This document shows, one piece after another, positions 1 to 8,044 of a DNA stretch of 64,000 bases (the first letter of the stretch is position 1; each line of letters starts with the position of its first letter). This DNA comes from a virus. The DNA is taken from positions 1 to 64,000 of the IMG/VR virus record IMGVR_UViG_3300042691_027621; one strand, given 5' to 3'. Made by a program: the position numbers and the translations under genes. The notes beneath the pieces were generated by a model. It did not search any database. It saw only the letters and a list, made by a program, of their open reading frames with translations, and was not told the origin of the DNA.

Positions 1-1633
1 AGGTAAGATTCACATCCGCCCGTGCTATCTGGGCCGTGGTACGATTCTCTACGAATGTAGGATAGTAAATGGTTGTTAGGCCGTTTGTGTCTGTTACATC
101 AACGGTTACAGCATTGACCCCTGTGAGTTGTGAGCCATTACCTAAAATGTAGTTGCCTGAAATGTTAGCAGTAGTTGTAATATTAGCTGCTGAAACTAAC
201 GCACTCACAACGTTGCCACTCAAGCTCAAGCCTGCGGCATTTACGTTACCGCCAGTGATATTGGCTGTGGTTGTGATTGCACTTGTAGTATTGATTGCAC
301 TCACAACATTACCACTTAGACTCAACCCTGCGGCATTTACGTTACCGCCAGTGATATTACCAATTACTGATACCGTTGATCCGTTGTATGTTCCAGTAAT
401 ATTAACATTGCCACCAGCAATATTTCCACTTGCTAGCACATAATTAACGTGAAGATCTCCAGCGGTTACCAAATTGCCACCGCTGATGTTGCCAGTTGTG
501 ATGATGTTAGCTGTATCTGTACCAGAAGCTAGGTAGTTTGCTACATCAGCATTGCCATAGCTTGAAGCAACGCCTGTTAGGAAAGCACCGTTACCTAAAA
601 TGTAATTACCGCTGACGTTGGCACCACTGAGAATGTTACCTGAAGCACTGATTACGCCTGTTACATATTCACCTGTTGCGGCAAATGTAGCAACACTGGT
701 ACCAGCCGCACCCACAGTAACGTTGCCCGAAGCGGCTGCTACCACATTGGATGTGCCATTCACAATCGATGTTGGAGTTCCGCCACCGGATATACCAGTT
801 AGCAACGAACCATTACCAATAAAGAAGTTACCGCTGATGTTGGCTGTGGTTGTGACATTGCCTTGTAGTGCTACCAAGTTGCCCGTGTATGTGGGCAAGT
901 ATGCAGCCACGTTAGCATTTGAATAGTTACCTGCTGGCAAGTTCGTCAGCTGACTACCATCACCAAGAATAAATGCACCAGTTACGTTGCCACTTGCACT
1001 TACATTGGCAGCAGTAATTGCGCCAGAATATGTGGGCAAATAAGCCGCTACGTTGGCATTGCTGTAGTTTGCTGAGATACCAGTTAGTTGGCTACCATTA
1101 CCAAGGAAAAATCCTGCTGTGACGTTGCCTGTGGTTAATATAGGATTTGAACCAAATGCTGCCAAATTGGCTGCTACGTTGGCGTTACCATATGCAGTGA
1201 TTGTGCCAGAACCAGACAACACAGTCTGTTGTCCTGACTCATTGGTCATTATGATTGAAGTTGCGTTGGCGCTGATTGAAGCATTGCCAAGGAAGATAGT
1301 ACCATTGGCTAGGAACAAGTCATTGAACGCATTGGTTGCACTACCAATGTTTTTTAATACGTTGCCAGCAGGCAATAAGTTGCCTGAAATTGTTAAATCT
1401 GTGCTGGAGAATACTGCTACGTTTCCTACACCTGCAACTTGAACTGTTACATTGGCTCCTGATCCACTGATGCTGACATTAGATGATCCATTAGTAATTG
1501 CCGCGCCACCGGATGCTACGATACCAGTAAGTGCAGCACCGTTACCAACAAAGTATGTGGCCAAAACATTTCCAGCCGATTGGATATTACCCGATGCGCT
1601 TATGCCTGTGGTGCCGTCTAGTTGAATTGCCAT
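1..1633 (-). CDS. Repeat-rich tail fiber-like protein (3' end beyond window)
   Basis: The minus-strand frame opens at ATG 1633-1631 and stays open to base 1, so about 544 residues are visible and the C-terminus is missing. The start follows an AAAGGA ribosome site. The sequence is built from degenerate Gly/Asn/Thr-rich units of the type 'SGNITGGNV' and 'LGNGSQLTGI', the same vocabulary as the fiber genes at 2370-5246 and 57934-59670. Such units are usual in T4-like environmental phage fibers and suggest a beta-structured shaft. A nucleotide unit containing 'GCGGCATTTACG' recurs at about 233 and 329, a 96-base (32-codon) period. No adhesin tip or chaperone domain can be judged because the end is cut off. 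Host-recognition function is inferred from family and context. Confidence 0.8.
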   Translation of the reverse strand, partial: MAIQLDGTTGISASGNIQSAGNVLATYFVGNGAALTGIVASGGAAITNGSSNVSISGSGANVTVQVAGVGNVAVFSSTDLTISGNLLPAGNVLKNIGSATNAFNDLFLANGTIFLGNASISANATSIIMTNESGQQTVLSGSGTITAYGNANVAANLAAFGSNPILTTGNVTAGFFLGNGSQLTGISANYSNANVAAYLPTYSGAITAANVSASGNVTGAFILGDGSQLTNLPAGNYSNANVAAYLPTYTGNLVALQGNVTTTANISGNFFIGNGSLLTGISGGGTPTSIVNGTSNVVAAASGNVTVGAAGTSVATFAATGEYVTGVISASGNILSGANVSGNYILGNGAFLTGVASSYGNADVANYLASGTDTANIITTGNISGGNLVTAGDLHVNYVLASGNIAGGNVNITGTYNGSTVSVIGNITGGNVNAAGLSLSGNVVSAINTTSAITTTANITGGNVNAAGLSLSGNVVSALVSAANITTTANISGNYILGNGSQLTGVNAVTVDVTDTNGLTTIYYPTFVENRTTAQIARADVNLT

Positions 1634-1654
1634 TTATTCAGTCCTTTAATCTTA

Positions 1655-1662
1655 TATTTATG
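1655..1662 (-). promoter_or_regulatory. Candidate T4-type late promoter CATAAATA
   Basis: CATAAATA lies on the minus strand 21 bases upstream of the fiber start at 1633 and overlaps the TAA stop of the gene ending at 1658. It differs from the T4 late octamer TATAAATA only in the first base. An AAAGGA ribosome site follows it. Confidence 0.5.
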
Positions 1663-2275
1663 GTACCACATTGAATGTCGATGAGCTGGGTACAGTAATA
1701 GACAATCCGCTAGGGATTGTCAAGGGGCTTACCATCATTGCAGATACATTGGCCTGTACTGTAATGTTAGCTGAAAGTGTACGAGGAGTTGCGATTACAC
1801 CGTTGACAAACAATGATGTTTGACTCACAGTGACTACATTGCCTGTGCCAGAAATGCCAATGGTCACATTGCCGTTGGCCGTGCCAATAGACACATTGGA
1901 GGTACCGTTTACAATGGCCTGACCGTTGCCAGACCCGCCAGAAATACCAGTTAGCAAACTACCGTTACCAACAAAATAACCAGCATAGATTGTGTCAAAT
2001 CGCAAACTGTTGCTGCCAATATCATGCACATTGCTGATATTAGGTAGTATACTGGCGTTGGCTTGTATTACACCAATGCCATTGGGTTTGAGAACAATGT
2101 TGGTATTTGTAGTAGTGGTTGTGATGGTGTTGTTGGCAATTTGTATATTGCTACCAACCGGTCCAGCTGTATAAATTTCAGTGAAATTACTATTGACCGC
2201 TTCAAACGCATTGCGCAACGGTTCGCCAGTGCCATCGTTAGCATTTGCACCAATATCGATTATCTGTTGAGACAT
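1658..2275 (-). CDS. Short tail fiber-like structural protein
   Basis: 205 residues. The N-terminus carries the motif IDIGANANDGTGEPLRNAF followed by NSNFTEIY, a common N-terminal signature of small fiber or baseplate-attached proteins in T4-like environmental phages. The middle has GNGSLLTGI and NGTSNVSIG units shared with the neighbouring long fibers, and the C-terminus is hydrophobic and Ser/Thr-rich with no recognised domain. It lies between two longer fiber genes on the same strand, 24 bases upstream of the partial one, so co-transcription is likely. An AAAGGA site precedes the ATG. A virion-attached fiber or fiber adaptor is the likely role; the exact position in the particle is unknown. 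Confidence 0.75.
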   Translation of the reverse strand: MSQQIIDIGANANDGTGEPLRNAFEAVNSNFTEIYTAGPVGSNIQIANNTITTTTTNTNIVLKPNGIGVIQANASILPNISNVHDIGSNSLRFDTIYAGYFVGNGSLLTGISGGSGNGQAIVNGTSNVSIGTANGNVTIGISGTGNVVTVSQTSLFVNGVIATPRTLSANITVQANVSAMMVSPLTIPSGLSITVPSSSTFNVVP

Positions 2276-2297
2276 TACAATCCAAGTCCTTTGGTTG

Positions 2298-2305
2298 TAT
2301 TTACC
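2298..2305 (-). promoter_or_regulatory. Possible late promoter variant GGTAAATA
   Basis: GGTAAATA on the minus strand, 22 bases before the ATG at 2275. The TAAATA core matches the T4 late octamer but the first two bases do not. The same variant precedes genes at 14878 and 28988, which is the only reason it is listed. Confidence 0.3.
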
Positions 2306-2369
2306 AAAAGGTTTAGACTGCTGTTTTGTGGAAAACTGCGTTAGTAATACCGCAGTTGGCGTTTTTTAA

Positions 2370-5246
2370 TTAGATTCTGCCCACTACCACTTCAATGGTG
2401 CCTTGATCACCGTCAAAGTTTTCCAGGGCTTTGCCTATCACTGCGCCTACTGACGGATTGTCACAGGCCTGTGCTCGGCCGTTGCCTGCGCTGACCATCA
2501 TGTCACCTTTGGCAACAGGGCCTTGTACCAAACAAGGCACACGACCTTGCAGCGCAACCACAGCAGTGTGCTCTGCTTCCAGTCCGGCATTCATGAGATA
2601 GCTGGGTTTGGCAGAAACTACTCCGGCTATTCTGCGATCGTTAGCAGTTGTGCTTGCTGTGACTTCAGCTGTGCCGCCAAAGCTGACCACTGTGCCCGGC
2701 AGATAGAACTGATCTGCTGTGTACTTTTCTGCCAAGTCAGCGTACAGTGCTGTGGTTGCTGTGGCAAAAACTTGGTTGAAATAACTTGAGGCACTACCAA
2801 TGTTGCCCACAGCATTGGTACCTGTGTGAGTGATACTGTTGACACTCAGGATACCTGCGGTGCCGCTGGTTATTAGGTTGCCGCTGGTGATGTTGGCAGT
2901 GACAGTTAAACTGCTCAATGTGCCTACGCTGGTGATGTTGTTTTGTGCTGCTGTTGCGATGGTACCTAATAAATTACCACCCGAAATGTTTGCGGTTGTA
3001 GTGATATTGGCTGCGGTATTGATTGCGCTGACCACGTTGCCACTCAAACTCAATCCGGTAGCTTGTAGATTGCCGCCTATCAAATTACCAGTGGCTGATA
3101 CTAGCCCGCCTGTGTTGATGTTGCCCCCAGTGACGTTGCCACTGACAGAAATAGATGAACCAGTGATTGCAGAGCCAACAATGGTGCCAATTAAGTTGCC
3201 CCCAGTGATGTTACCAGTTCCGCTAACAGAACCAGACCCAAACGCAACACTTCCTACATGCGTACCTAATAAATTACCACCTGAAATATTTGCAGTTGTA
3301 GTGATATTGGCTGCGGTATTGATTGCACTGACCACGTTGCCGCTCAAACTCAATCCAGTGGCTTGTAGATTACCACCTATCAAATTACCAGTGGCCGATA
3401 CCAATCCACCTGTGGTGATATTGCCGCCGCGCACGTTGCCAACTGCTGATACTAGCCCGCCAGTGTTGACATTTCCACCAGAGATATTACCAGTGGCTGT
3501 AACTAACCCTGCTGTGCTCAAGTTGCCAACTGTGGCATTTCCAACAACAATCACAGATGTTAAGTTGCCTACCGATGTAATGTTGGCCTGGGCTGCATTG
3601 GTCACTGTGGCTGCGGTACCTGACACGTTGCCTGTGACGTTAATGGTGTAACTTCCACTCAAACGATCTGAACTTACAGTTCCTGATGTTAGTGCGTTGG
3701 CATTGATGTTATTGGTCAACAACGTACCAATATTAGCTGTACCAGTTACAAGAATGTTGGCTGCGTTTACATTGCCAGTGACACTGACGTTAGCAGAAGC
3801 ATTTACGTTGGCAGCAGAAACGTTGCCAGTGACACTTACCGCTCCAATGAAATTTGCGCCGCCTGGCCATAACACCATAATGTTACCAATAGCGTTGACA
3901 GTGGCAAAAATGTTTCCATTAGGACTAGATACTGCCAAAAGTGTTGTACCGCTAGAGATTTGGCTGACTGCAAGATTAGATACCGCAGTTACGTTTGACA
4001 AGAACCCGCCGTCGCCGATGAAGAAGGCACCGCCTTGAGCAGTAATATTTCCAACTGAATAAACTTGTCCAGCAGAATAAACTGCGCCAGCGTTGACGTT
4101 GCCTGTGGCAGATACTAGACCACCAGTGACTAGATTAGCGCCAGTGACGTTGCCTGTGGCTGTGACGTTGCCTGTGGCTGTGAGCATGCCAGTGCTGACC
4201 ACATTTCCAGCATTTATATTATTGGCAATCACGTTGCCTTGTGCAGTGACAATGCCTTGAGTAATTAAATTTGTGCCAGTGATATTGCCTACGGCAGTGA
4301 TTTGAGCATCACTGACTATGTTACCGCCTCGAACGTTGCCTGTGGCCAGTATACCCCCTGCACCTGCGGTGATTGATCCTGCGGTAATAAGGTTACCACC
4401 ATTGATATTACCTGTAACAGTAACTAGTCCGGCAGTGACAAGGTTGCCGCCAGTGATATTACCTGTAGAGGTTATCAATCCTGCGGTAATTATATTTCCG
4501 CCTGTTAGGTTGCCAACTGCTTGTAGTGTGCTACTAAAATAACCCGTGCCAGTAACACCAAATGTTGTAGTAGGTTCTGCATTAGCAATACCAACATTGC
4601 CATTTGGTAAAACAGTTACCACCACAGATGGAGTAACGGTCGTTCCTGTTAAAATTTCTAGTTTAGCGTTTCCTGTTGCATCAGTATATGTTGAACGTAA
4701 CGCCGTGGCTACACGAGCACCTGGAGTAGTAACGTCAGCAGTAAACCATTCAATTGCACCTACTACTGTGTTGGCCGTAGCTGTAGTATCTGTGTCCTGG
4801 AATCTCATAGTGGGCTGAGCTGCGCTGGCGTCTCGTTGAATTGTAATATTGCCCAAAGAAACTACGTTGCCGCTGCGAACGTTGCCGGTAGCACTAACAA
4901 GCCCGCCGGTGTTGATGTTTGCTCCAGTGACGTTACCTGTAGCCGATAACACTCCACTAATGAAAGCACCAGTATTAGCAAAAACAGCCACGTTGCTGGT
5001 GCCGTAAACACCAATGGTCACATTACCGCCTAGCCCCGACGATAATACTTGAACGTTGGAGTTACCTGAGAAAATTTGACTTACTGAAAGATTACCAGTT
5101 AAACTGGTATTTCCAGTAACAGTTAAATTGCCATCGACTACAACGTCAGCTTGTGCATTTCCTAGACCGCTAGAAAGGGTAATGCTGTCCCCTACTCCCA
5201 GCGTTTGAATGGTGTAGTCACCGTTGACAATTTTATAAGTGGCCAT
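2370..5246 (-). CDS. Long tail fiber-like protein with TGN repeats and a conserved C-terminal domain
   Basis: 958 residues. Residues about 30-800 are dominated by a roughly 16-20 residue unit of the form 'GGNLITAGLVSATGNV', consistent with a repetitive beta-structured shaft. The last ~130 residues change character: beginning at ALYADLAEKYTAD, they form a non-repetitive domain with PGTVVSFGG, RIAGVVSAKPSY and GRVPCLVQGPVAKGD motifs. The protein encoded at 57934-59670 ends in a clearly related domain, so the two share a terminal module. Two internal copies of a ~155-base segment lie exactly 300 bases apart. The gene starts at ATG 5246 with AAGGA six bases upstream and directly follows the gene ending at 5247. 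Probably a host-contacting fiber; the shaft and tip assignment is inference. Confidence 0.85.
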   Translation of the reverse strand: MATYKIVNGDYTIQTLGVGDSITLSSGLGNAQADVVVDGNLTVTGNTSLTGNLSVSQIFSGNSNVQVLSSGLGGNVTIGVYGTSNVAVFANTGAFISGVLSATGNVTGANINTGGLVSATGNVRSGNVVSLGNITIQRDASAAQPTMRFQDTDTTATANTVVGAIEWFTADVTTPGARVATALRSTYTDATGNAKLEILTGTTVTPSVVVTVLPNGNVGIANAEPTTTFGVTGTGYFSSTLQAVGNLTGGNIITAGLITSTGNITGGNLVTAGLVTVTGNINGGNLITAGSITAGAGGILATGNVRGGNIVSDAQITAVGNITGTNLITQGIVTAQGNVIANNINAGNVVSTGMLTATGNVTATGNVTGANLVTGGLVSATGNVNAGAVYSAGQVYSVGNITAQGGAFFIGDGGFLSNVTAVSNLAVSQISSGTTLLAVSSPNGNIFATVNAIGNIMVLWPGGANFIGAVSVTGNVSAANVNASANVSVTGNVNAANILVTGTANIGTLLTNNINANALTSGTVSSDRLSGSYTINVTGNVSGTAATVTNAAQANITSVGNLTSVIVVGNATVGNLSTAGLVTATGNISGGNVNTGGLVSAVGNVRGGNITTGGLVSATGNLIGGNLQATGLSLSGNVVSAINTAANITTTANISGGNLLGTHVGSVAFGSGSVSGTGNITGGNLIGTIVGSAITGSSISVSGNVTGGNINTGGLVSATGNLIGGNLQATGLSLSGNVVSAINTAANITTTANISGGNLLGTIATAAQNNITSVGTLSSLTVTANITSGNLITSGTAGILSVNSITHTGTNAVGNIGSASSYFNQVFATATTALYADLAEKYTADQFYLPGTVVSFGGTAEVTASTTANDRRIAGVVSAKPSYLMNAGLEAEHTAVVALQGRVPCLVQGPVAKGDMMVSAGNGRAQACDNPSVGAVIGKALENFDGDQGTIEVVVGRI
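2961..3416 (-). repeat. Direct repeat inside fiber gene, 300-base offset
   Basis: The segment at about 2961-3116 and that at about 3259-3416 are near identical, with exact stretches such as GTGATATTGGCTGCGGTATT at 3001 and again at 3301. The 300-base offset equals 100 codons, so copies can be gained or lost without a frameshift. Confidence 0.8.
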
Positions 5247-5831
5247 TTACAGATCCTTTGTGTTATTTATTCTGTTCAAGAACTCTGTCATTGGCATGGT
5301 TGTGTAGTTAGTGACACTTTCAAATTCTTTCACGTGCACAGTGGTATCGCCTATGACCCTTACAAACGGTGTTTTAGCGTGATCGCGCATGACCGTGGCC
5401 AGTTGTCTAGCCCAGTTGCCAGTATAGGTGGGCACAGCAGAACTTTTTTTGTAAAATTCTGAATCAGCATACACATTGTTGAATTTATTGTTTACAGGAC
5501 CCATATCAAAGCCCACAAGATAGACAATTTTAGCTCGATCAAAGCAGGCAATGCTGGCAGCAATAGGACCCGAACTGAAGCCATAGTACTTTTGCGGCAC
5601 ACTCAACGCTCCTAGATTTGCTATTGGCCGCCGGGTATAAAATCTATGATTTTTAGCATAGCCTTCGGTTTGTATTCTTTCGCTAATAGGACGGTCAGTG
5701 CTGACTAGTACTGTGGGCACAAAGTCCCTATAGAGAGCGTTGCAGCCATAGATATTGCCCATGTGACGCAGGTTGTTGAGATCTACCTGCTGTCTACTTA
5801 CTCCATTACCTAATACAAATGCTGCGGTCAT
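5247..5831 (-). CDS. MptE/MAF-like (DUF115-type) Rossmann protein, function uncertain
   Basis: 194 residues. The N-terminus reads FVLGNGVSR followed by GCNALYRDF and VLVSTD, the layout seen in small phage and bacterial proteins of the 6-hydroxymethylpterin pyrophosphokinase MptE/flagellar motility accessory factor type: a glycine-rich loop, then a 'CNALY' strand, then an Asp after a hydrophobic strand. A second core, IVYLVGFDMG, lies near residue 105. MAF proteins act in glycan or nonulosonic-acid transfer, so a surface- or virion-modification role is possible, but the family is broad. The ribosome site AGGAGG lies inside the 3' arm of the hairpin at 5837-5863, seven bases from the ATG. It is followed without a gap by the 958-residue fiber gene. 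Confidence 0.6.
   Translation of the reverse strand: MTAAFVLGNGVSRQQVDLNNLRHMGNIYGCNALYRDFVPTVLVSTDRPISERIQTEGYAKNHRFYTRRPIANLGALSVPQKYYGFSSGPIAASIACFDRAKIVYLVGFDMGPVNNKFNNVYADSEFYKKSSAVPTYTGNWARQLATVMRDHAKTPFVRVIGDTTVHVKEFESVTNYTTMPMTEFLNRINNTKDL
5264..5271 (-). promoter_or_regulatory. Candidate late promoter AATAAATA
   Basis: AATAAATA on the minus strand, 17 bases upstream of the 958-residue fiber start, followed by an AAGGA ribosome site. It differs from TATAAATA only in the first base. Confidence 0.5.
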
Positions 5832-5863
5832 AAAAAATCCTCCTAGTAGTTATCTAGGAGGAT
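5832..5863 (-). terminator. Rho-independent terminator that also holds the next gene's ribosome site
   Basis: A perfect 10-base-pair stem (5837-5846 with 5854-5863) and a 7-base loop are followed on the minus strand by six T residues. It sits between the stop at 5881 and the next start at 5831. The 3' arm includes AGGAGG, which is the ribosome site of the downstream gene. Confidence 0.85.
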
Positions 5864-5880
5864 CCTGGAGTTACACCAAA

Positions 5881-6633
5881 TTAGGAGGTAACGTTGTCTA
5901 CCAAAGCCAGATTGACAGTGGTTTGAGCAGTACCAGACTTGATTACTGTGCCTTCGTCTGTGAAGAAGTTGGCAACGTAACGAACATCGTTAGTAACTTC
6001 AGATTGAGTAAATCCTGAACCGCCAGTGAAGTCCAACAAGAATTTGTTGGTTAGCTTGCTGATTGGGGTAGCAGTAGAGTCACCTGTGGCTTCTGTGAAT
6101 GTAATGCACATTAGACCAGCTGCTGGTGTTGTGTCATTGTCCAGTACACAGACCCCAACACTGTAGGCAGAACCATTGCCGCCACCGTCGGCACCAGTTG
6201 CTGTGAAAATTCCGCCTACTGCAAGGTCAGCTTCTGCACCAATTGATTGCCAATTGGTGGTGCCTAACGCAGCAACTTGATATGCTTGTCCAACCACAAA
6301 ACTGCCGTCGTTAACGCCTGTGACATCGCCAACTAGATATTTGCGGGAACCTTTCTGACGAATGACGTAGCCTTGAGCTACACCTATACCTGAGCCCGAA
6401 GGATCAGCAATGTTAACAATTACATCAACACGAGGAAATGTAGCACTAGGGGTGTCTGTAGGTGTTGCTCCGCCGACCACGCCCAAGAATTGGGTAGAAT
6501 TCAGTGTGTCGGATGAATTGACCACAGGATTGGTCAGGCTTGCGAAATTTGGAAAACCAAGGTCAACACTGACGCTAGCGCCGCCGTTGCCTGAACCAGT
6601 GGAAATTTTTTGTATTTTTAGAGGACGTCCCAT
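5881..6633 (-). CDS. Virion structural protein, 'MGRPLK' type
   Basis: 250 residues. It begins MGRPLKIQK, an N-terminus that I recognise from structural proteins of T4-like cyanophages and relatives. Residues about 113-155 form a compact module (VVGQAYQVAALGTTNW, IGA, GIFTATGADG) that recurs near the C-terminus of the giant wedge protein (VVGNSYFIWALGNTNW, ALGA, LFTATAAG). The C-terminal ~60 residues (KFLLDF to VDNVTS) look like a compact beta domain. It has its own ribosome site (AAGGAG), a perfect late octamer upstream at 6725-6732 and a strong terminator downstream, so it can be a separate late transcript. A capsid decoration or head-fiber role is possible; not established. Confidence 0.7.
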   Translation of the reverse strand: MGRPLKIQKISTGSGNGGASVSVDLGFPNFASLTNPVVNSSDTLNSTQFLGVVGGATPTDTPSATFPRVDVIVNIADPSGSGIGVAQGYVIRQKGSRKYLVGDVTGVNDGSFVVGQAYQVAALGTTNWQSIGAEADLAVGGIFTATGADGGGNGSAYSVGVCVLDNDTTPAAGLMCITFTEATGDSTATPISKLTNKFLLDFTGGSGFTQSEVTNDVRYVANFFTDEGTVIKSGTAQTTVNLALVDNVTS

Positions 6634-6724
6634 TTGTTTTCTCCTTAAAGAAGTCCGATGTGGGTTCTAGCCACTACGCGGTGGGTTTAAAGTACCGCAT
6701 AAAACACCGTATTGTGTTGACAAG

Positions 6725-6732
6725 TATTTATA
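6725..6732 (-). promoter_or_regulatory. T4-type late promoter TATAAATA
   Basis: An exact match to the T4 late octamer on the minus strand, 92 bases upstream of the structural gene starting at 6633. In T4 this element is read by RNA polymerase carrying gp55, which is also encoded in this window. Confidence 0.75.
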
Positions 6733-6772
6733 GAAATAGCAGATATACCTCAAGTTGCCATTAAATATCCAC

Positions 6773-7921
6773 ATGAACCCCAACGAACTTATTGAAACTG
6801 GAAACCAATTTAGATCCAAAAACCAACCCGAACAAGCATTAAGTTGCTATGCGCAGGCCTTTGTTCAAGATCGACACTATGCCGCTGCATTCAACAACTA
6901 CGGCAATGTACTGCGAGAAGTTGGAGAACCAGAAAATGCCGTTCCGTTTTTACAACGTGCAATACAGTTGGATCCTAATAACATCACTGCCAAATTTAAT
7001 CTAGCCATTGCTTATTTGTTGGCTGGAGATTACAAACAAGGATGGCCCGCCTATGAACATCGCTGGGACTACGAGCACCTAGCAGGAACCATGCCGCCAT
7101 TTACTAAACCAAGATGGCGTGGAGAAGATCTTCGAGGTAAAACTATTCTAGTTGTAGGCGAACAAGGCCATGGGGACAATATTCAGTTTGTGAGGTTTTT
7201 ATACAACCTGCATGTGATGGGTGCAGAGATTATACTGCAAGTAACTGACGGGCTGATTCCGTTATTGAAATCCAGTGCCATACTAAAACGAGTCACAGGA
7301 TACGATTACAGCATTGACGATTTTGATGTTTGGACTCCCATAATGAGTATTCCCGGACTGCTAGGGGTGGACTTGTCTAACTTACCTCGTCCTGTGAACT
7401 ATCTCAACGCAGATGCTGGGCTACAAAAACAGTGGCTTGCTTACTTTGGTCCAAAAACAAAAATGCGAGTAGGATTCAGTTGGAGTGGTCGTCGAGACAA
7501 CTGGTTGAATCGTCACAAAGGCATGCCATTTGATCAAATGATGGAATTGATCAAATCAAATCCTCAATACGAATGGATTAACTTGCAGGCAGACTGTACT
7601 CCAGAAGAAGAGATGCAGCTCAAACAAGCAGGCGCACATTGTTTGCCGCCTAATCCAAACATGTGGGCTGACACCGCTGCTCAGATGATGAGCATGGATG
7701 TAATTGTCAGCGTCGATACTGCTGTGGCCCATTTGGCTGCGGCCCTGGGTCGTCCTACCTGGCTAATGTTGAATTGGTTTGGGGTTGATTGGCGTTGGTT
7801 AACCAAACGGGAAGATAGTCCTTGGTACTCGACTATGCGTGTGTTTAGACAACCTGCTATGGGAGACTGGGTAAGTGTGACTCGCAAGGTTGGCCAGTAT
7901 CTGTCGTGGTTCAAGGTATAA
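6773..7921 (+). CDS. TPR protein with glycosyltransferase-9-like domain
   Basis: 382 residues from ATG 6773; a TTG at 6755 would add six residues but has no ribosome site. Residues about 3-100 form two to three tetratricopeptide repeats ending in LAIAYLLAGDYKQGWPAYEHRW, a common linker in bacterial TPR-glycosyltransferase proteins. The second half has GEQGHGDNIQFVRFL and, near the C-terminus, VSVDTAVAHLAAALGRPTWLML, which matches the nucleotide-sugar-binding end of heptosyltransferase-like GT-B enzymes. It is the only plus-strand gene between two minus-strand blocks and has its own terminator at 7989-8032. It probably transfers a sugar to a virion or host-surface acceptor; donor and acceptor cannot be inferred. 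A TTGACA at 6717-6722 could be a -35 element, but the -10 is poor. Confidence 0.8.
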   Translation: MNPNELIETGNQFRSKNQPEQALSCYAQAFVQDRHYAAAFNNYGNVLREVGEPENAVPFLQRAIQLDPNNITAKFNLAIAYLLAGDYKQGWPAYEHRWDYEHLAGTMPPFTKPRWRGEDLRGKTILVVGEQGHGDNIQFVRFLYNLHVMGAEIILQVTDGLIPLLKSSAILKRVTGYDYSIDDFDVWTPIMSIPGLLGVDLSNLPRPVNYLNADAGLQKQWLAYFGPKTKMRVGFSWSGRRDNWLNRHKGMPFDQMMELIKSNPQYEWINLQADCTPEEEMQLKQAGAHCLPPNPNMWADTAAQMMSMDVIVSVDTAVAHLAAALGRPTWLMLNWFGVDWRWLTKREDSPWYSTMRVFRQPAMGDWVSVTRKVGQYLSWFKV

Positions 7922-7988
7922 TCTAGTACAATACACATGTATCCAATATAAGATACAATACTAGCAAGGTCGTTAAACTATATTATTG

Positions 7989-8032
7989 ACCCCAACTACT
8001 CCTGGCATGACCCGCCTGGATGTTGGGGTTTT
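7989..8032 (+). terminator. Rho-independent terminator after the TPR-glycosyltransferase
   Basis: An 8-base-pair stem ACCCCAAC (7989-7996) with GTTGGGGT (8022-8029) encloses a 25-base loop and runs into TTTT on the plus strand. It lies 68 bases after the gene stop. Confidence 0.7.
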
Positions 8033-8044
8033 CACATAGACAAT

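Noticed and set aside
2830-3651. Long plus-strand frame of 273 codons opposite the fiber gene
   Set aside because: Its Pro/Val/Leu-rich product is the antisense of Gly/Asn repeats of the minus-strand fiber; no ribosome site, no family resemblance.
2370-5246. Fiber repeats as a CRISPR array or diversity-generating retroelement target
   Set aside because: Repeats are in-frame coding units with no spacer pattern; no reverse transcriptase or template repeat is seen.
6755-6772. TTG start for the TPR-glycosyltransferase
   Set aside because: No ribosome site; the ATG at 6773 begins directly before the first TPR helix.
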